From contig JAEOTB010000023.1 in the NCBI GenBank assembly GCA_016840065.1, positions 1-40,375 on the forward strand: a stretch of 40,375 bases of DNA, in the 5' to 3' direction. Below are positions 1 through 8,110 of the stretch, piece by piece. This DNA comes from Candidatus Hermodarchaeota archaeon. Lineage in GTDB: Archaea; Asgardarchaeota; Hermodarchaeia; Hermodarchaeales; Hermodarchaeaceae. The notes beneath the pieces are model-generated. The model had not been told where the DNA came from and ran no database searches. It saw nothing but the letters and a program-made list of their open reading frames with translations. A program made the translations under genes and the position numbers. The stretch's first letter is position 1. Each line of letters begins with the position of its first letter.

Positions 1-130
1 ATAGTATTCCCAGAAGGCCCTCCCACTCCAGAGCCTACAAGAGAGCCCATAGTATTCCCAGAAGGCCCTCCCACTCCAGAGCCTACAAGAGAGCCCATAG
101 TATTCCCAGAAGGCCCTCCCACTCCAGCCC
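1..130 (+). repeat. 48-bp tandem repeat, about 2.7 copies
   Basis: Copies begin at 1, 49 and 97 and are identical for two full units; the third diverges after about 30 bp. The period is a multiple of three and encodes a 16-residue Pro/Glu-rich unit. More copies may lie upstream of the window. Confidence 0.9.
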
Positions 131-558
131 CCGAACCAACAAGAGAGCCAGAACCGGTAACACATCCAGCTCCCGAAGTCTTTCTAGCACCCATTCAGGA
201 AGAACCGATACCTACCCCCGAACCTGAACACTCACCTGTTCCTGAAATTCCAAGTTCTCCTGAACCAACCTCAGAACCGATACCTGAACCGTTTCCAAGA
301 ACATTCTCTGAACCCACGCCTGAGGCTCCACCAACAACTGAACCCGAGTACCCACCTGCACCAGACCTCCCACCGATGCCCGAAGTACCTACAGCTGAAC
401 CCGAACACTCACCCTCCCCAGACCTCCCACCGATACCTGATGTTCCACCAATCCCAGAGGGTCCGTCATCACCTCCCCCTGAATCAGTGCAGCCAGTTAC
501 TAGTGAAGGTTCAGAAGATCAAGAAGATAAACCCAAGCGGCGAACCTTCTTCTTCTAG
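1..558 (+). CDS. Proline-rich repetitive protein, C-terminal part
   Basis: The frame is open from the first base of the window to the TAG at 556-558, so the start lies outside. The 185 visible residues are dominated by Pro, Glu, Ser and Thr, with many P-x-P and E-P steps, and look intrinsically disordered. The first part consists of near-identical 16-residue units (IVFPEGPPTPEPTREP). The end is a short basic run (KPKRR) followed by T-F-F-F. No catalytic domain is visible. It could be the stalk or linker of a surface or cytoskeletal protein, or a disordered tail that binds SH3/WW-like partners; the sequence does not decide. It converges on the roadblock gene with 40 bp between the stops. Confidence 0.7.
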   Translation: MVFPEGPPTPEPTREPIVFPEGPPTPEPTREPIVFPEGPPTPAPEPTREPEPVTHPAPEVFLAPIQEEPIPTPEPEHSPVPEIPSSPEPTSEPIPEPFPRTFSEPTPEAPPTTEPEYPPAPDLPPMPEVPTAEPEHSPSPDLPPIPDVPPIPEGPSSPPPESVQPVTSEGSEDQEDKPKRRTFFF

Positions 559-598
559 GTCACCTACAAAAATTTCAGCACTAGGACCATTCACTTAT

Positions 599-982
599 TT
601 ACGAGAGCAGCTGAGCCATCCGATCAGCGGCATACTCGATAAGAAGCAGCATACCGCCTAAATGTTGTTTCTTGAATATCACTACGATTAAGATATCCTC
701 GCTAATGGCTTGTAGAATCATACTCCCTAATCTTGTGTCAACGATGACCCTTGAAGGTTGATGCAAGAAAACCTTGTCTGATAATTCCAAAGTCACGCTG
801 AGTAATGCTCCCAGACTTGCTGATAGATAAGCCTCGTCCACGTCATCCTTAACGAGTTTTGAACATATCGGGAGTCCAGCCCTTGTAAGAACTAGGGCTG
901 CCAACATCCCTTCAATTTCCCCGCTAAGCTCTTCTAGCACTGCTTCAATTCCTGCTAGGTCTTCTTCTGCTACCGTTCGCAT
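599..982 (-). CDS. Roadblock/LC7 domain protein
   Basis: This 127-residue protein has the length and pattern of a single roadblock/LC7 domain: an N-terminal helix (EAVLEELSGEIEGMLAALVL), the segment TRAGLPICSKL, a helix with alternating small residues, and a C-terminal helix ending ADRMAQLLS. Family members dimerise and act as platforms or regulators for small GTPases (MglB with MglA, LAMTOR with Rag, conservon CvnB with CvnD). It is the last gene of a minus-strand group after thioredoxin and a small GTPase, with a 43-bp gap to thioredoxin. The ATG at 982 is the chosen start; the ribosome binding site is weak (AGGG). Family assignment is by pattern only. Confidence 0.75.
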   Translation of the reverse strand: MRTVAEEDLAGIEAVLEELSGEIEGMLAALVLTRAGLPICSKLVKDDVDEAYLSASLGALLSVTLELSDKVFLHQPSRVIVDTRLGSMILQAISEDILIVVIFKKQHLGGMLLLIEYAADRMAQLLS

Positions 983-1025
983 TGCTTAGCCCTGCACACA
1001 ATTGATTGCTATACTACTGGAGGTC

Positions 1026-1343
1026 CTATAGTAGTGCTTCGATCTCCTGTAGTAAATCAGCTTTCGACCAAACGCCTACATGATCCTTGACTTTATCCCC
1101 GTTTTTGAACAGAACGAGAGTTGGAATTGCAGTTACTCCAAAACGTTGACAAGCGGTTGGACATTGATCAGCATCCATCTTGATTATTGACACGCGTTGA
1201 GCGTCTATTTCCTTTTCTAGATTTTCTAGAATCACTGCCTGTGTTTTACAGGGTCCACACCAAGTCGTAAAGACATCCAGTATGACTATTTCATGTGTTT
1301 TGATGAATTCATCCAGTTGTCCGTCTTCAATTTGCTTTACCAT
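1026..1343 (-). CDS. trxA: Thioredoxin
   Basis: A 105-residue thioredoxin-fold protein with the redox motif W-C-G-P-C in the context TTWCGPCKTQ, the cis-proline region A-I-P-T-L-V-L-F-K-N-G, and the usual D-A-D-Q segment. It would reduce disulfides in the cytoplasm; no signal peptide is seen. I chose the ATG at 1343 because GAGG lies about 8 nt upstream; a GTG at 1376 would add 11 residues but lacks a suitably placed binding site. It lies between a small GTPase and a roadblock gene on the same strand. Confidence 0.9.
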   Translation of the reverse strand: MVKQIEDGQLDEFIKTHEIVILDVFTTWCGPCKTQAVILENLEKEIDAQRVSIIKMDADQCPTACQRFGVTAIPTLVLFKNGDKVKDHVGVWSKADLLQEIEALL

Positions 1344-1418
1344 TTTTCTTGCCTCAATAAAGAAGATGCCTACCACTCCTCATTTCGTTCCGATAGTTGA
1401 TAAGCCTTGTCCTATTTT

Positions 1419-1934
1419 TTAGGCATGCTGGAGCGCGGCGATATCACGACCTTTGCCAAAGCGTAACAAGAGTCGAATTAGTACCCGAAGAGGCTCTTCC
1501 AGTCCATCGCCCCTTAGTGCGGATGTGGGAAAGACTGGCGCATCAAGGGTCAATAATCGTTGTATTTGTTGAGGTGAAAGAGCCCCCTCTTGATCCTGCT
1601 TATTTGCAGCAACAACAAAGGGAGGCACGTTTAGGCCAAAGATATCCTTTAGATATCGCTCACCTTCGATGACAGATTGAGCATCAGTACTATCAACGAC
1701 TAGAACGACGCCATGGCTTCCTACAGATAAGGCCTTTCTGACCAAATTAAAATGTCGCATACCAGGACAGCCAAAAATATGAACTTGTAGACCACTCGTT
1801 TTTAGAACCCCGAAATCAAGACCTACGGTTGTACCATTGACATCCACTGAGAAAGGATGTTTGGTGACCCGGTGTATCATAGTAGTTTTTCCAGTTCCTT
1901 GAGATCCAACGACCAGGATTTTCAAGTGTAACAA
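1419..1934 (-). CDS. Small Ras-like GTPase with unusual G3 motif
   Basis: A 171-residue P-loop GTPase. Visible motifs: G1 GSQGTGKT near residue 10, a G2 threonine in the NGTTVG segment, G4 NKQD and G5 TSA. The G3 motif reads F-G-C-P-G-M where Ras/Arf proteins have D-x-x-G-Q, so the magnesium-binding Asp and the catalytic Gln are both replaced. An F-G-T-P-G-Q form is known to me from the Srprb-like group (COG2229) of bacterial conservons, which also pair with roadblock proteins, so this is a better fit than Arf or Rab. The TTG start at 1934 is favoured by GGAGG about 9 nt upstream. It probably works with the roadblock protein two genes downstream. Confidence 0.82.
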   Translation of the reverse strand: MLHLKILVVGSQGTGKTTMIHRVTKHPFSVDVNGTTVGLDFGVLKTSGLQVHIFGCPGMRHFNLVRKALSVGSHGVVLVVDSTDAQSVIEGERYLKDIFGLNVPPFVVAANKQDQEGALSPQQIQRLLTLDAPVFPTSALRGDGLEEPLRVLIRLLLRFGKGRDIAALQHA

Positions 1935-1973
1935 GAGAGCGTCCTCCGTCGCAGGGTGTAATAGACTAACTTC

Positions 1974-1984
1974 CTCTTTTAAGA
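1974..1984 (-). promoter_or_regulatory. Candidate TATA box for the GTPase-thioredoxin-roadblock group
   Basis: On the minus strand the sequence CTTAAAAGAGG lies about 45 nt before the TTG start of the GTPase, the same distance seen for other TATA-like boxes in the window. No experimental support. Confidence 0.4.
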
Positions 1985-2069
1985 CTGAGTATTACTGGGC
2001 TAATCTACCAGTATTTTTCGATAAAATTGTGGAACTAGACGAGGAACCACTCGACCCTAGGAGGTTGAG

Positions 2070-2390
2070 CTATTCTGTCACATATTCAATGACAGTGAAC
2101 TCGATTATTGCAAAGCGGTCCTTACTCCGGGAAATAATCTTCAAATCACCGCGTAAATCATTGAGGTGAAGAAAACGTTTCAGGTAAACCCGGAGCTGGG
2201 TCTTCGAGGGTGTATGCGGAATATCACTACGGATATAGACATCTTTTTCCGCTTTAGAAATCTTTACATCGCTAGGTAGCTTTTCAGATAGGAAAGAGAC
2301 AAGGGCATCACCGAGTTCTGCACCTTGACCGAGTAAATCACCGACTTCAATTGCAATGAAGGTCTTACTGGAAGCAGATGAATCAGACAT
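2070..2390 (-). CDS. Ribosomal protein eL22-like
   Basis: This 106-residue protein aligns by eye with eukaryotic large-subunit protein eL22: a strand pair around DVYIRSDIPHTPSKTQLRVY corresponds to the region ITVTSEVPFSKRYLKYL, and LKRFLHLNDLRGDLKIISRS corresponds to KKYLKKNNLRDWLRVVANS; it ends in a beta strand with acidic residues. eL22 is typical of eukaryotes and has been reported in Asgard archaea. It is expected on the 50S surface near the exit tunnel. The ATG at 2390 has GAGGTG about 9 nt upstream and is preferred over an in-frame TTG at 2408. Confidence 0.72.
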   Translation of the reverse strand: MSDSSASSKTFIAIEVGDLLGQGAELGDALVSFLSEKLPSDVKISKAEKDVYIRSDIPHTPSKTQLRVYLKRFLHLNDLRGDLKIISRSKDRFAIIEFTVIEYVTE

Positions 2391-2438
2391 TATATTGTGA
2401 CACCTCAATGAGGATTCTTGATAGGACTGATAAACCCC

Positions 2439-2984
2439 TTAAAAAGACTCCTCTTCATACTCTTCTTCTTGTCGTGGGCGAGCAAACCTTGGAGCAAGCA
2501 TCGAAAAGCCTAGAACCCATCCAGCGTACAAAATAGGAACTAGGAGCATATAGAATATATTGAAGGATGTCAGAACGTAGCCTACTGCGAAACCAAGTAG
2601 TAAACCTGTGAGCGCACGAAGGGGATTTCGGCTTTCACGAAGATAAATGGTCTGAGTGGACCAATCAATGGTCGCTGGCATACTCATTAGAAATGCCAGA
2701 GAGAACGTGATCGGGGAAATCGGAATAGCTGAAAGGCTAGCTAGAAAAATGAATACAGAATTCAGAGGAGTAACAGGGAGGTTGACTATCCAGAATCGAG
2801 AAGTAACAACAAGAATTACTCCAAGGAGAAGTGCAGAACATCGTGCGCAAACATGAAGGGTATGCCCACGTAACGTGAAATGCCAGCAACGACGCAAATA
2901 AGGACCCTCGTGATGACTAATGAAAAGGTGAATCGCATCTAAGAGTTGCCGTTTTCGTGAGCGCTTCGGTGCTTCAGAAGTCAT
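2439..2984 (-). CDS. DUF2085-type membrane protein
   Basis: A 181-residue integral membrane protein. The N-terminal segment has the cysteine/histidine pattern RCWHFTLRGHTLHVCARCSA that resembles the DUF2085 family (C/H residues followed by C-A-R-C and a membrane segment). About four hydrophobic segments follow, between residues 50 and 165, and the tail is acidic (RPRQEEEYEEESF). Function is unknown; the cysteine pattern suggests a metal or redox role, which is inference. The ATG at 2984 has GAGGT about 7 nt upstream. It lies 30-50 bp from eL22 on the same strand. Confidence 0.65.
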   Translation of the reverse strand: MTSEAPKRSRKRQLLDAIHLFISHHEGPYLRRCWHFTLRGHTLHVCARCSALLLGVILVVTSRFWIVNLPVTPLNSVFIFLASLSAIPISPITFSLAFLMSMPATIDWSTQTIYLRESRNPLRALTGLLLGFAVGYVLTSFNIFYMLLVPILYAGWVLGFSMLAPRFARPRQEEEYEEESF

Positions 2985-3060
2985 TAGAATACCTCAGAAC
3001 ATATAGAAATACCAATTCGGGGTATGCCAATTAGGCTAAAATCTTTTCGTGTACATTAAT

Positions 3061-3094
3061 TAAAAAAGAAAGAGAAGAGGGCATCGCTGCCCTC
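3061..3094 (-). terminator. Hairpin plus pyrimidine/T tail terminator
   Basis: The arms GAGGGCA (3077-3083) and TGCCCTC (3088-3094) form a 7-bp stem with a 4-nt loop. On the minus strand the stem is followed by TTCTCTTTCTTTTTTA. It lies 24 nt after the stop of the gene at 3118-3771 and has the same form as the hairpins at 6552, 12340 and 31176. Confidence 0.7.
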
Positions 3095-3117
3095 ACAATT
3101 CATCTCTTGATTGCAAG

Positions 3118-3771
3118 CTAAGCGTCCTTGACCCATTTTTCAGCCATAGCCCGAGTGAACTTGTATTCCTTCGGAACAATGACCTTACCGGCTGCAACAG
3201 CACGGCTAATCTTGCGATAAAGGGAAGCTGGGTCAGCTCCAGAAAGCTGCTTACGAGTGGTGATGCCACAGGCAAGTACAAGTGCCTCAGCATCCTCCTC
3301 ACCCACAGACGGAACAGCAAGCAAGCGGGCCATGTAGATCCACTTTTGAGCTGTGTCCTTGGGTACATCGCAGGTTGTTGATACTTTAGTAGCTGATGAT
3401 TTGCCTAGCTGCTCAACATATTTGATGCCTGCGCGTCGTAGCTTGCCGCCATAAACTCGTCCAATTCCCTCGACTTCTTCCACTGGCTTTGTGCCAGTAA
3501 CCCTTGGCTTCGGTTTTGGCTTTGGCTTTGCACGAGTAGTAGTTCTGCGAGTGGTCGTTCGCCGTGTAGGCTCTCTTCTCGCAGGCCTCTCCTCGTCCTC
3601 TAGTGTTCGGTACCAACAGAGCAATAGAAGGAAGATTATCACTAGGATTAGGAATAGAATGAAGAGTAGCAAGAAGAAGGGATTGTAAAGAAGTATCGCT
3701 AGTATACCAGTGATTATAATGGCAATCAGTAGGATGATGAGTAACCAGAATACTGTTTTTGTTTTCTCCAA
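3118..3771 (-). CDS. Membrane-anchored helix-hairpin-helix (DUF4332-like) protein
   Basis: The 217 residues divide into two adjacent hydrophobic segments (residues about 7-55), a basic low-complexity linker (RRTTTRRTTTR and KPKPKPKP), and a C-terminal half with two helix-hairpin-helix-like units: VEEVEGIGRVYGGKLRRAGI near residue 100 and VPSVGEEDAEALVLACGI near residue 150. The latter resembles DUF4332, a domain of predicted nucleic-acid binding. The arrangement suggests a cytoplasmic HhH module tethered to the membrane, perhaps contacting DNA or RNA; this is inference. The TTG start at 3771 has GAGG about 8 nt upstream. Confidence 0.65.
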   Translation of the reverse strand: MEKTKTVFWLLIILLIAIIITGILAILLYNPFFLLLFILFLILVIIFLLLLCWYRTLEDEERPARREPTRRTTTRRTTTRAKPKPKPKPRVTGTKPVEEVEGIGRVYGGKLRRAGIKYVEQLGKSSATKVSTTCDVPKDTAQKWIYMARLLAVPSVGEEDAEALVLACGITTRKQLSGADPASLYRKISRAVAAGKVIVPKEYKFTRAMAEKWVKDA

Positions 3772-4003
3772 TGTTATAACCTCGGAGTTATTGAATAGAC
3801 TGTTCCTACTGGTTAAAAGTTTTTACTAATTCTATATTTACAATTATTTGTTCAGAGAAAAACAGATTTGGAACCCTAAAAGTTCTCGTGTAAATTCAAA
3901 GGGGGCACTTTAGAAGTATACAGTATGTTTGGTGAAACTAGTGAGATATGTTGTTATCTTCTTTGAGAAAGATGAAATAACTATTATCTATAATTGATGT
4001 TGC

Positions 4004-4600
4004 CTAAGCGTCGATGAGGGCCCGGAGGAGTTCTACCTGGAAATAGCCACGGCGTCGTAAATCGTCTAAATCAGTTTGGAGTTTTAGAGCAACATAAGAG
4101 GTGGTTCCTCGAGCCCTTACCATTTTTCGGTAAAGCTGCCCGAATTCTTCGACTGACTTGGTGTCTGCAAGTTCTTTTGCTGCTTCCTCTGAAAGCCGAA
4201 TGAAAACATCAGCCCTTACACTTCTTTCCCTAGAAAGGCTGAGAGGTTCTATACTTTCTTTACGAAGAAGGATTGGCATTCCACCTACAATGAGTTGGAT
4301 GCTGGTAGGTTTCACGATTTTAGTCTTCTCCGCAATCTCTGCTAGAATATCATCTAGTCTGCTGATGAAGGATTCAATCATTTCCTCCTTGGGATGATCA
4401 GGTGCTACTTTTATTGACGGTGTTTCCTCCGTTTCTATAACATCCTCGTCAAGCTCATCCTCGTCAAGCTCATCCTCGTCAAGCTCATCCTCGTCAAGCT
4501 CATCCTCGTCAAGCTCATCCTCGTCAAGCTCATCCTCGTCAAGCTCATCCTCGTCAAGCTCTTGTTCAGTCTTCTTCTTTCTCTTGAACCATTTTGCCAT
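4004..4600 (-). CDS. Acidic pentapeptide-repeat protein of unknown function
   Basis: This 198-residue protein begins with a basic stretch (KWFKRKKK), then eight perfect copies of E-L-D-E-D (residues 14-53), then a roughly 130-residue folded part containing PTSIQLIVGGMPILL, VRADVFIRLSEEAAKEL and LRRRGYFQVELLRALIDA. I do not recognise the folded part. The switch from strongly basic to strongly acidic makes the N-terminus a likely disordered charged arm. The ATG at 4600 is the only sensible start. The flanking intergenic regions (3772-4003 and 4601-4847) are AT-rich. Confidence 0.7.
   Translation of the reverse strand: MAKWFKRKKKTEQELDEDELDEDELDEDELDEDELDEDELDEDELDEDELDEDVIETEETPSIKVAPDHPKEEMIESFISRLDDILAEIAEKTKIVKPTSIQLIVGGMPILLRKESIEPLSLSRERSVRADVFIRLSEEAAKELADTKSVEEFGQLYRKMVRARGTTSYVALKLQTDLDDLRRRGYFQVELLRALIDA
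4442..4561 (-). repeat. 15-bp tandem repeat, 8 copies
   Basis: Eight nearly identical 15-bp units encode E-L-D-E-D in frame inside the gene at 4004-4600. The near identity at DNA level indicates recent expansion by slippage or unequal crossing over. Confidence 0.95.
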
Positions 4601-4847
4601 GGATATTATCCCCTTTACCTGTGGAGTGTCTCAGCCAAAGAATAGGTATACAGAACACAACGACACAGTCTCCTCGTAAGGATAATTTGTACTCGTTGAC
4701 TGAAACTCTAAATTTAATGACACAAATTAGAATTTAAGGATACCGAAGAATACCAGGCTCGCATCACAAAATCTACAGTTCTCTCATTCGTAAGCACCAT
4801 CGTGAATTATTTATGTACTAGACTCTAATTGGAGTAAGGTGATTATC

Positions 4848-5126
4848 ATGGTTAAGATAAGCGAGATTGTCCATTTCTTTGAACAGAAGATTTCGTCGAT
4901 TCTAACAATAGATGACTATTTACCTACAAAGAAGAAGGACCGTTTTGTAAAGGAGGGTGGATTCTTTCTTCGGGTTGCAGATGGTGAGGGAAATACACAA
5001 ACCATCAAACTTAGTGATACAGAAATGACAAGCCTCATCGCAGACATAGTCCTTGTTCTTGAACATCATCGTCAGGCAAAGTTGGATCTCTTTGCAGAAA
5101 TCGCAAGCCGTCGTCGTGAACCTTGA
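4848..5126 (+). CDS. Small protein of unknown function (92 residues)
   Basis: The ATG at 4848 is preceded by GGAGTAAGGTGATT, a good binding site; a GTG at 4839 would add three residues. The protein has an N-terminal helix (ISEIVHFFEQKISSIL), a central part with FFLRVADGEGNTQTIKLSD suggesting strands, and a C-terminal helix rich in His and Arg (LEHHRQAKLDLFAEIASRRREP). No family recognised. It stands alone, with a TATA-like ATTTATG about 40 nt upstream of the ATG. Confidence 0.6.
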   Translation: MVKISEIVHFFEQKISSILTIDDYLPTKKKDRFVKEGGFFLRVADGEGNTQTIKLSDTEMTSLIADIVLVLEHHRQAKLDLFAEIASRRREP

Positions 5127-5208
5127 TTAATGAACAGTTATGTCCTGAAGTAATTGAAACAGAATCGCAGATTGATCCTCACTGAGCTTAGCATCAGAGC
5201 GACGCTTG

Positions 5209-5907
<699 letters not shown>

Positions 5908-6033
5908 TTATGAACTCTGTTAGAGACCTTCATGATTTAGTCATCATGCGATTACATTTAATTTCTGTGGCATCCTATTCTTTTTAAACTTTAACGCATA
6001 TGTTCATAGAATCTTCCCTAAAGTGTGATTGAT

Positions 6034-6489
6034 ATGCCGAAAGAAGAACCAATATCACAAGACACCTCTGCAACCACAACTGACGATAAGATGCTAGCGG
6101 AACTACGACTAATCCGAGAAGCTGTGCAGCCAGCACCTGTTAAGAAAGATGCGGGGATGATAACCGAGTTCAAGGATTTCCTTGAACGCTCCCAAGTAAT
6201 TGGCTTTGCTGTCGCGTTCATCATCGGCGAACGACTTGGTGCTTTCATCACCTCTATCATCAATGTGTTCATAATGCCCATTCTTAACATTGTCCTCTTA
6301 CCAGGATTAGAATGGGAGACCTTCGAGATTGGCGCTTTCATTATCCCAGGCACTACCTCGACTATTGGACCATTCCCAGTTGGAGCGCTTGTTAGTGAAG
6401 CGATATACATTGGAATTACAATCTTCGTCATATTCCTCTTAGTAAGGCTACTCGGAGGAGTAGGTGGAAGACGAACACCAACAAACTAG
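6034..6489 (+). CDS. mscL: Large-conductance mechanosensitive channel, MscL-like
   Basis: 151 residues. A hydrophilic N-terminal extension (about 45 residues, Thr/Asp/Glu-rich) precedes a core that resembles MscL: MITEFKDFLERSQVIGFAVA with the first helix running into FIIGERLGAFITSIINVFIMP, a periplasmic-type loop containing EWETFEIG and IPGTTSTIGP, and a second helix EAIYIGITIFVIFLLVRLL. MscL opens on membrane tension to release solutes in hypo-osmotic shock. The usual G-x-x-x-G packing of TM1 is only partly kept, so the gating threshold may differ. ATG at 6034 preferred to the GTG at 6025. Confidence 0.8.
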   Translation: MPKEEPISQDTSATTTDDKMLAELRLIREAVQPAPVKKDAGMITEFKDFLERSQVIGFAVAFIIGERLGAFITSIINVFIMPILNIVLLPGLEWETFEIGAFIIPGTTSTIGPFPVGALVSEAIYIGITIFVIFLLVRLLGGVGGRRTPTN

Positions 6490-6551
6490 TATTACCAAAT
6501 TACTACCATCTCTAACCTTACCTTTCCGAACCAAAGGGTTCTCTTGACAAC

Positions 6552-6605
6552 GGGCGGAAACCAAACACACTAGGTGTTTAAACCGCCCTTCTCCCTTCTT
6601 TTTTT
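6552..6605 (+). terminator. Hairpin plus T-rich tail after mscL
   Basis: The outer arms GGGCGG (6552-6557) and CCGCCC (6583-6588) and the inner arms AAACAC (6563-6568) and GTGTTT (6574-6579) form a stem with an internal loop. The tail TTCTCCCTTCTTTTTTT (6589-6605) follows directly. It lies about 60 nt after the mscL stop and matches the form of three other hairpins in the window. Confidence 0.75.
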
Positions 6606-6625
6606 CCTGAGAAGAAGAATGCTAA

Positions 6626-7141
6626 CTATTTCTCCATTGTGAATTCCCAAGCACACCAATACTCATCGGGGTGGGGATCAGGTGGACAGGCGATGCATCG
6701 AGTTAAAATGCGTGTATCGATGGCTCTGGCGAATTCTGTGTATTCGACGAGTCCGACTTGTTTGCAGGGAAAATCAGCTAATCCTTTCCGCTTTCGTGCT
6801 ACCTGAATGCGGCATTCCTCCATCCGAAAAATGAACCTGCTTTCGTCGACATCCTCAATGCTCTGCTTGTTAAGCTGGGCATACACGCGGTACTGTAATG
6901 CCTTCTTTAATCCCTCCAGGCCTGAATCCTTGGGTATGTCAAACTCTCGCATAATACGTCTTGCTTCGATTGGAGAAAACCTTCGCCAGGCCTCGATGTC
7001 CATCTCTATAGCAACATCAATGCCGTACTTCTCCTCCAAAGCTAGAAAATAGCAACTATCCATAGCCTGCCAGGCCTTCGCATAGGTATCAATTATTTTG
7101 ATTAATTCCTCACGAGATAGTTTCTCAAGATTGGTTGCCAT
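6626..7141 (-). CDS. DUF6125-like protein with Cys motif
   Basis: A 171-residue soluble protein. The N-terminal half is helical (LSREELIKIIDTYAKAWQAM, with DIEAWRRFSPIEARRIMREF). The C-terminal half carries ECRIQVARKRKGLADFPCKQ followed by RCIACPPDPHPDEYWCAWEF, giving four conserved-looking cysteines. This pattern matches what I recall as the DUF6125 family of archaeal and clostridial proteins with no known activity. The cysteines could bind a metal. The ATG at 7141 has AGAGGCGGG upstream and is preferred over a GTG at 7168. Confidence 0.65.
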   Translation of the reverse strand: MATNLEKLSREELIKIIDTYAKAWQAMDSCYFLALEEKYGIDVAIEMDIEAWRRFSPIEARRIMREFDIPKDSGLEGLKKALQYRVYAQLNKQSIEDVDESRFIFRMEECRIQVARKRKGLADFPCKQVGLVEYTEFARAIDTRILTRCIACPPDPHPDEYWCAWEFTMEK

Positions 7142-7214
7142 AATACCCGCCTCTTTGAACTCCTCCACCCGTAAGACGCTTTAAGCTTACTTCGTGTTCG
7201 AATCTCGGATTTAG

Positions 7215-8048
7215 CTAACCTGAAACGGGGTTGCGAAGAACTCCGATACCCTCGATTTCTGCTTCAACAATATCGCCAGGTTTCAGAAAGATTGGCTGGG
7301 GTTTCCTAACGAACCCAACTCCTGAAGGTGTACCTGTAGCAATGACATCACCAATTTCGAGGGTTAATACTGATGAGATATCAGAGATAATCTGAGGTAT
7401 AGTAAAAATCATATTAGCAGTTGTGCTATCTTGGAGGGTTTCGTTGTTTAGGCGCAGTTGAAGTCTTAGGTTCTGGGGGTCAGGAATCTGGTCAGGAAGT
7501 ACTAGACAGGGCCCCATGGGTGCAAAGGTGTCAAAGCCTTTACCCCGAAACCACTGCCGGTCACGGTACTGATAGTTTCGTGCAGACACGTCATTGAAAA
7601 CTGTGTAGCCACCGACATGCTTCAAAGCTTGTTCTTCGGGAATGTGCCGTCCCTCTTTCCCAATGATGATTGCTAGTTCTACCTCGTAGTCTACCTGCGA
7701 ATCCTTAGGCAGGACTATTGCGTCTCCAGGACCTATGACTGCTGTTGGTGGCTTTGAGAAAAGGATTGGTGCTACAGGACGTGGTCGCCCAGTTTCCTCT
7801 GCATGATCTGCATAGTTCAACCCGAGGCATATGATTTTTGGTGGTCTTTGGATAGGCGCAAGAAGTCGAACCTCACCGAGGGATACACTTTGTGCCTTTT
7901 CTTGGAGGACCGACTTTGCAAGAACGCTAGGCGATGATTCGTGAAGGAGGGTTACTAAATCTGGGATGGCTGGAAATGGATGAATGTGATTATCCTCTAG
8001 AACCCCCACATACCTTCTCGAATCGTGTTTGTACGATACTAACTTCAA
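7215..8048 (-). CDS. Fumarylacetoacetate hydrolase family protein
   Basis: A 277-residue FAH-superfamily enzyme, a group that cleaves or hydrates/decarboxylates 2-oxo and acylpyruvate-type compounds in aromatic and sugar-acid breakdown. Family marks are CLGLNYADHAEETG near residue 75, the metal-binding pair in VDYEVELAIIIGK (E-x-E) and the NDVSARNYQYRD segment with its Asp, then GPCLV and the closing VIATGTPSGVGF. The exact substrate cannot be told. The TTG at 8048 (KLVSYK after it) has GAGG upstream at a suitable distance; the TTG at 8072 would add eight residues. No obvious pathway neighbours. Confidence 0.85.
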   Translation of the reverse strand: MKLVSYKHDSRRYVGVLEDNHIHPFPAIPDLVTLLHESSPSVLAKSVLQEKAQSVSLGEVRLLAPIQRPPKIICLGLNYADHAEETGRPRPVAPILFSKPPTAVIGPGDAIVLPKDSQVDYEVELAIIIGKEGRHIPEEQALKHVGGYTVFNDVSARNYQYRDRQWFRGKGFDTFAPMGPCLVLPDQIPDPQNLRLQLRLNNETLQDSTTANMIFTIPQIISDISSVLTLEIGDVIATGTPSGVGFVRKPQPIFLKPGDIVEAEIEGIGVLRNPVSG

Positions 8049-8110
8049 TCTATCAAATCCTCTGAATCTCAATCAAAGGCGAGGAGCTAGTTGTCCCAAC
8101 CAAAAATAGT

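Noticed and set aside
4442-4561. Regular repeats here and at 1-130 as a CRISPR array.
   Set aside because: Both are direct in-frame coding repeats without spacers.
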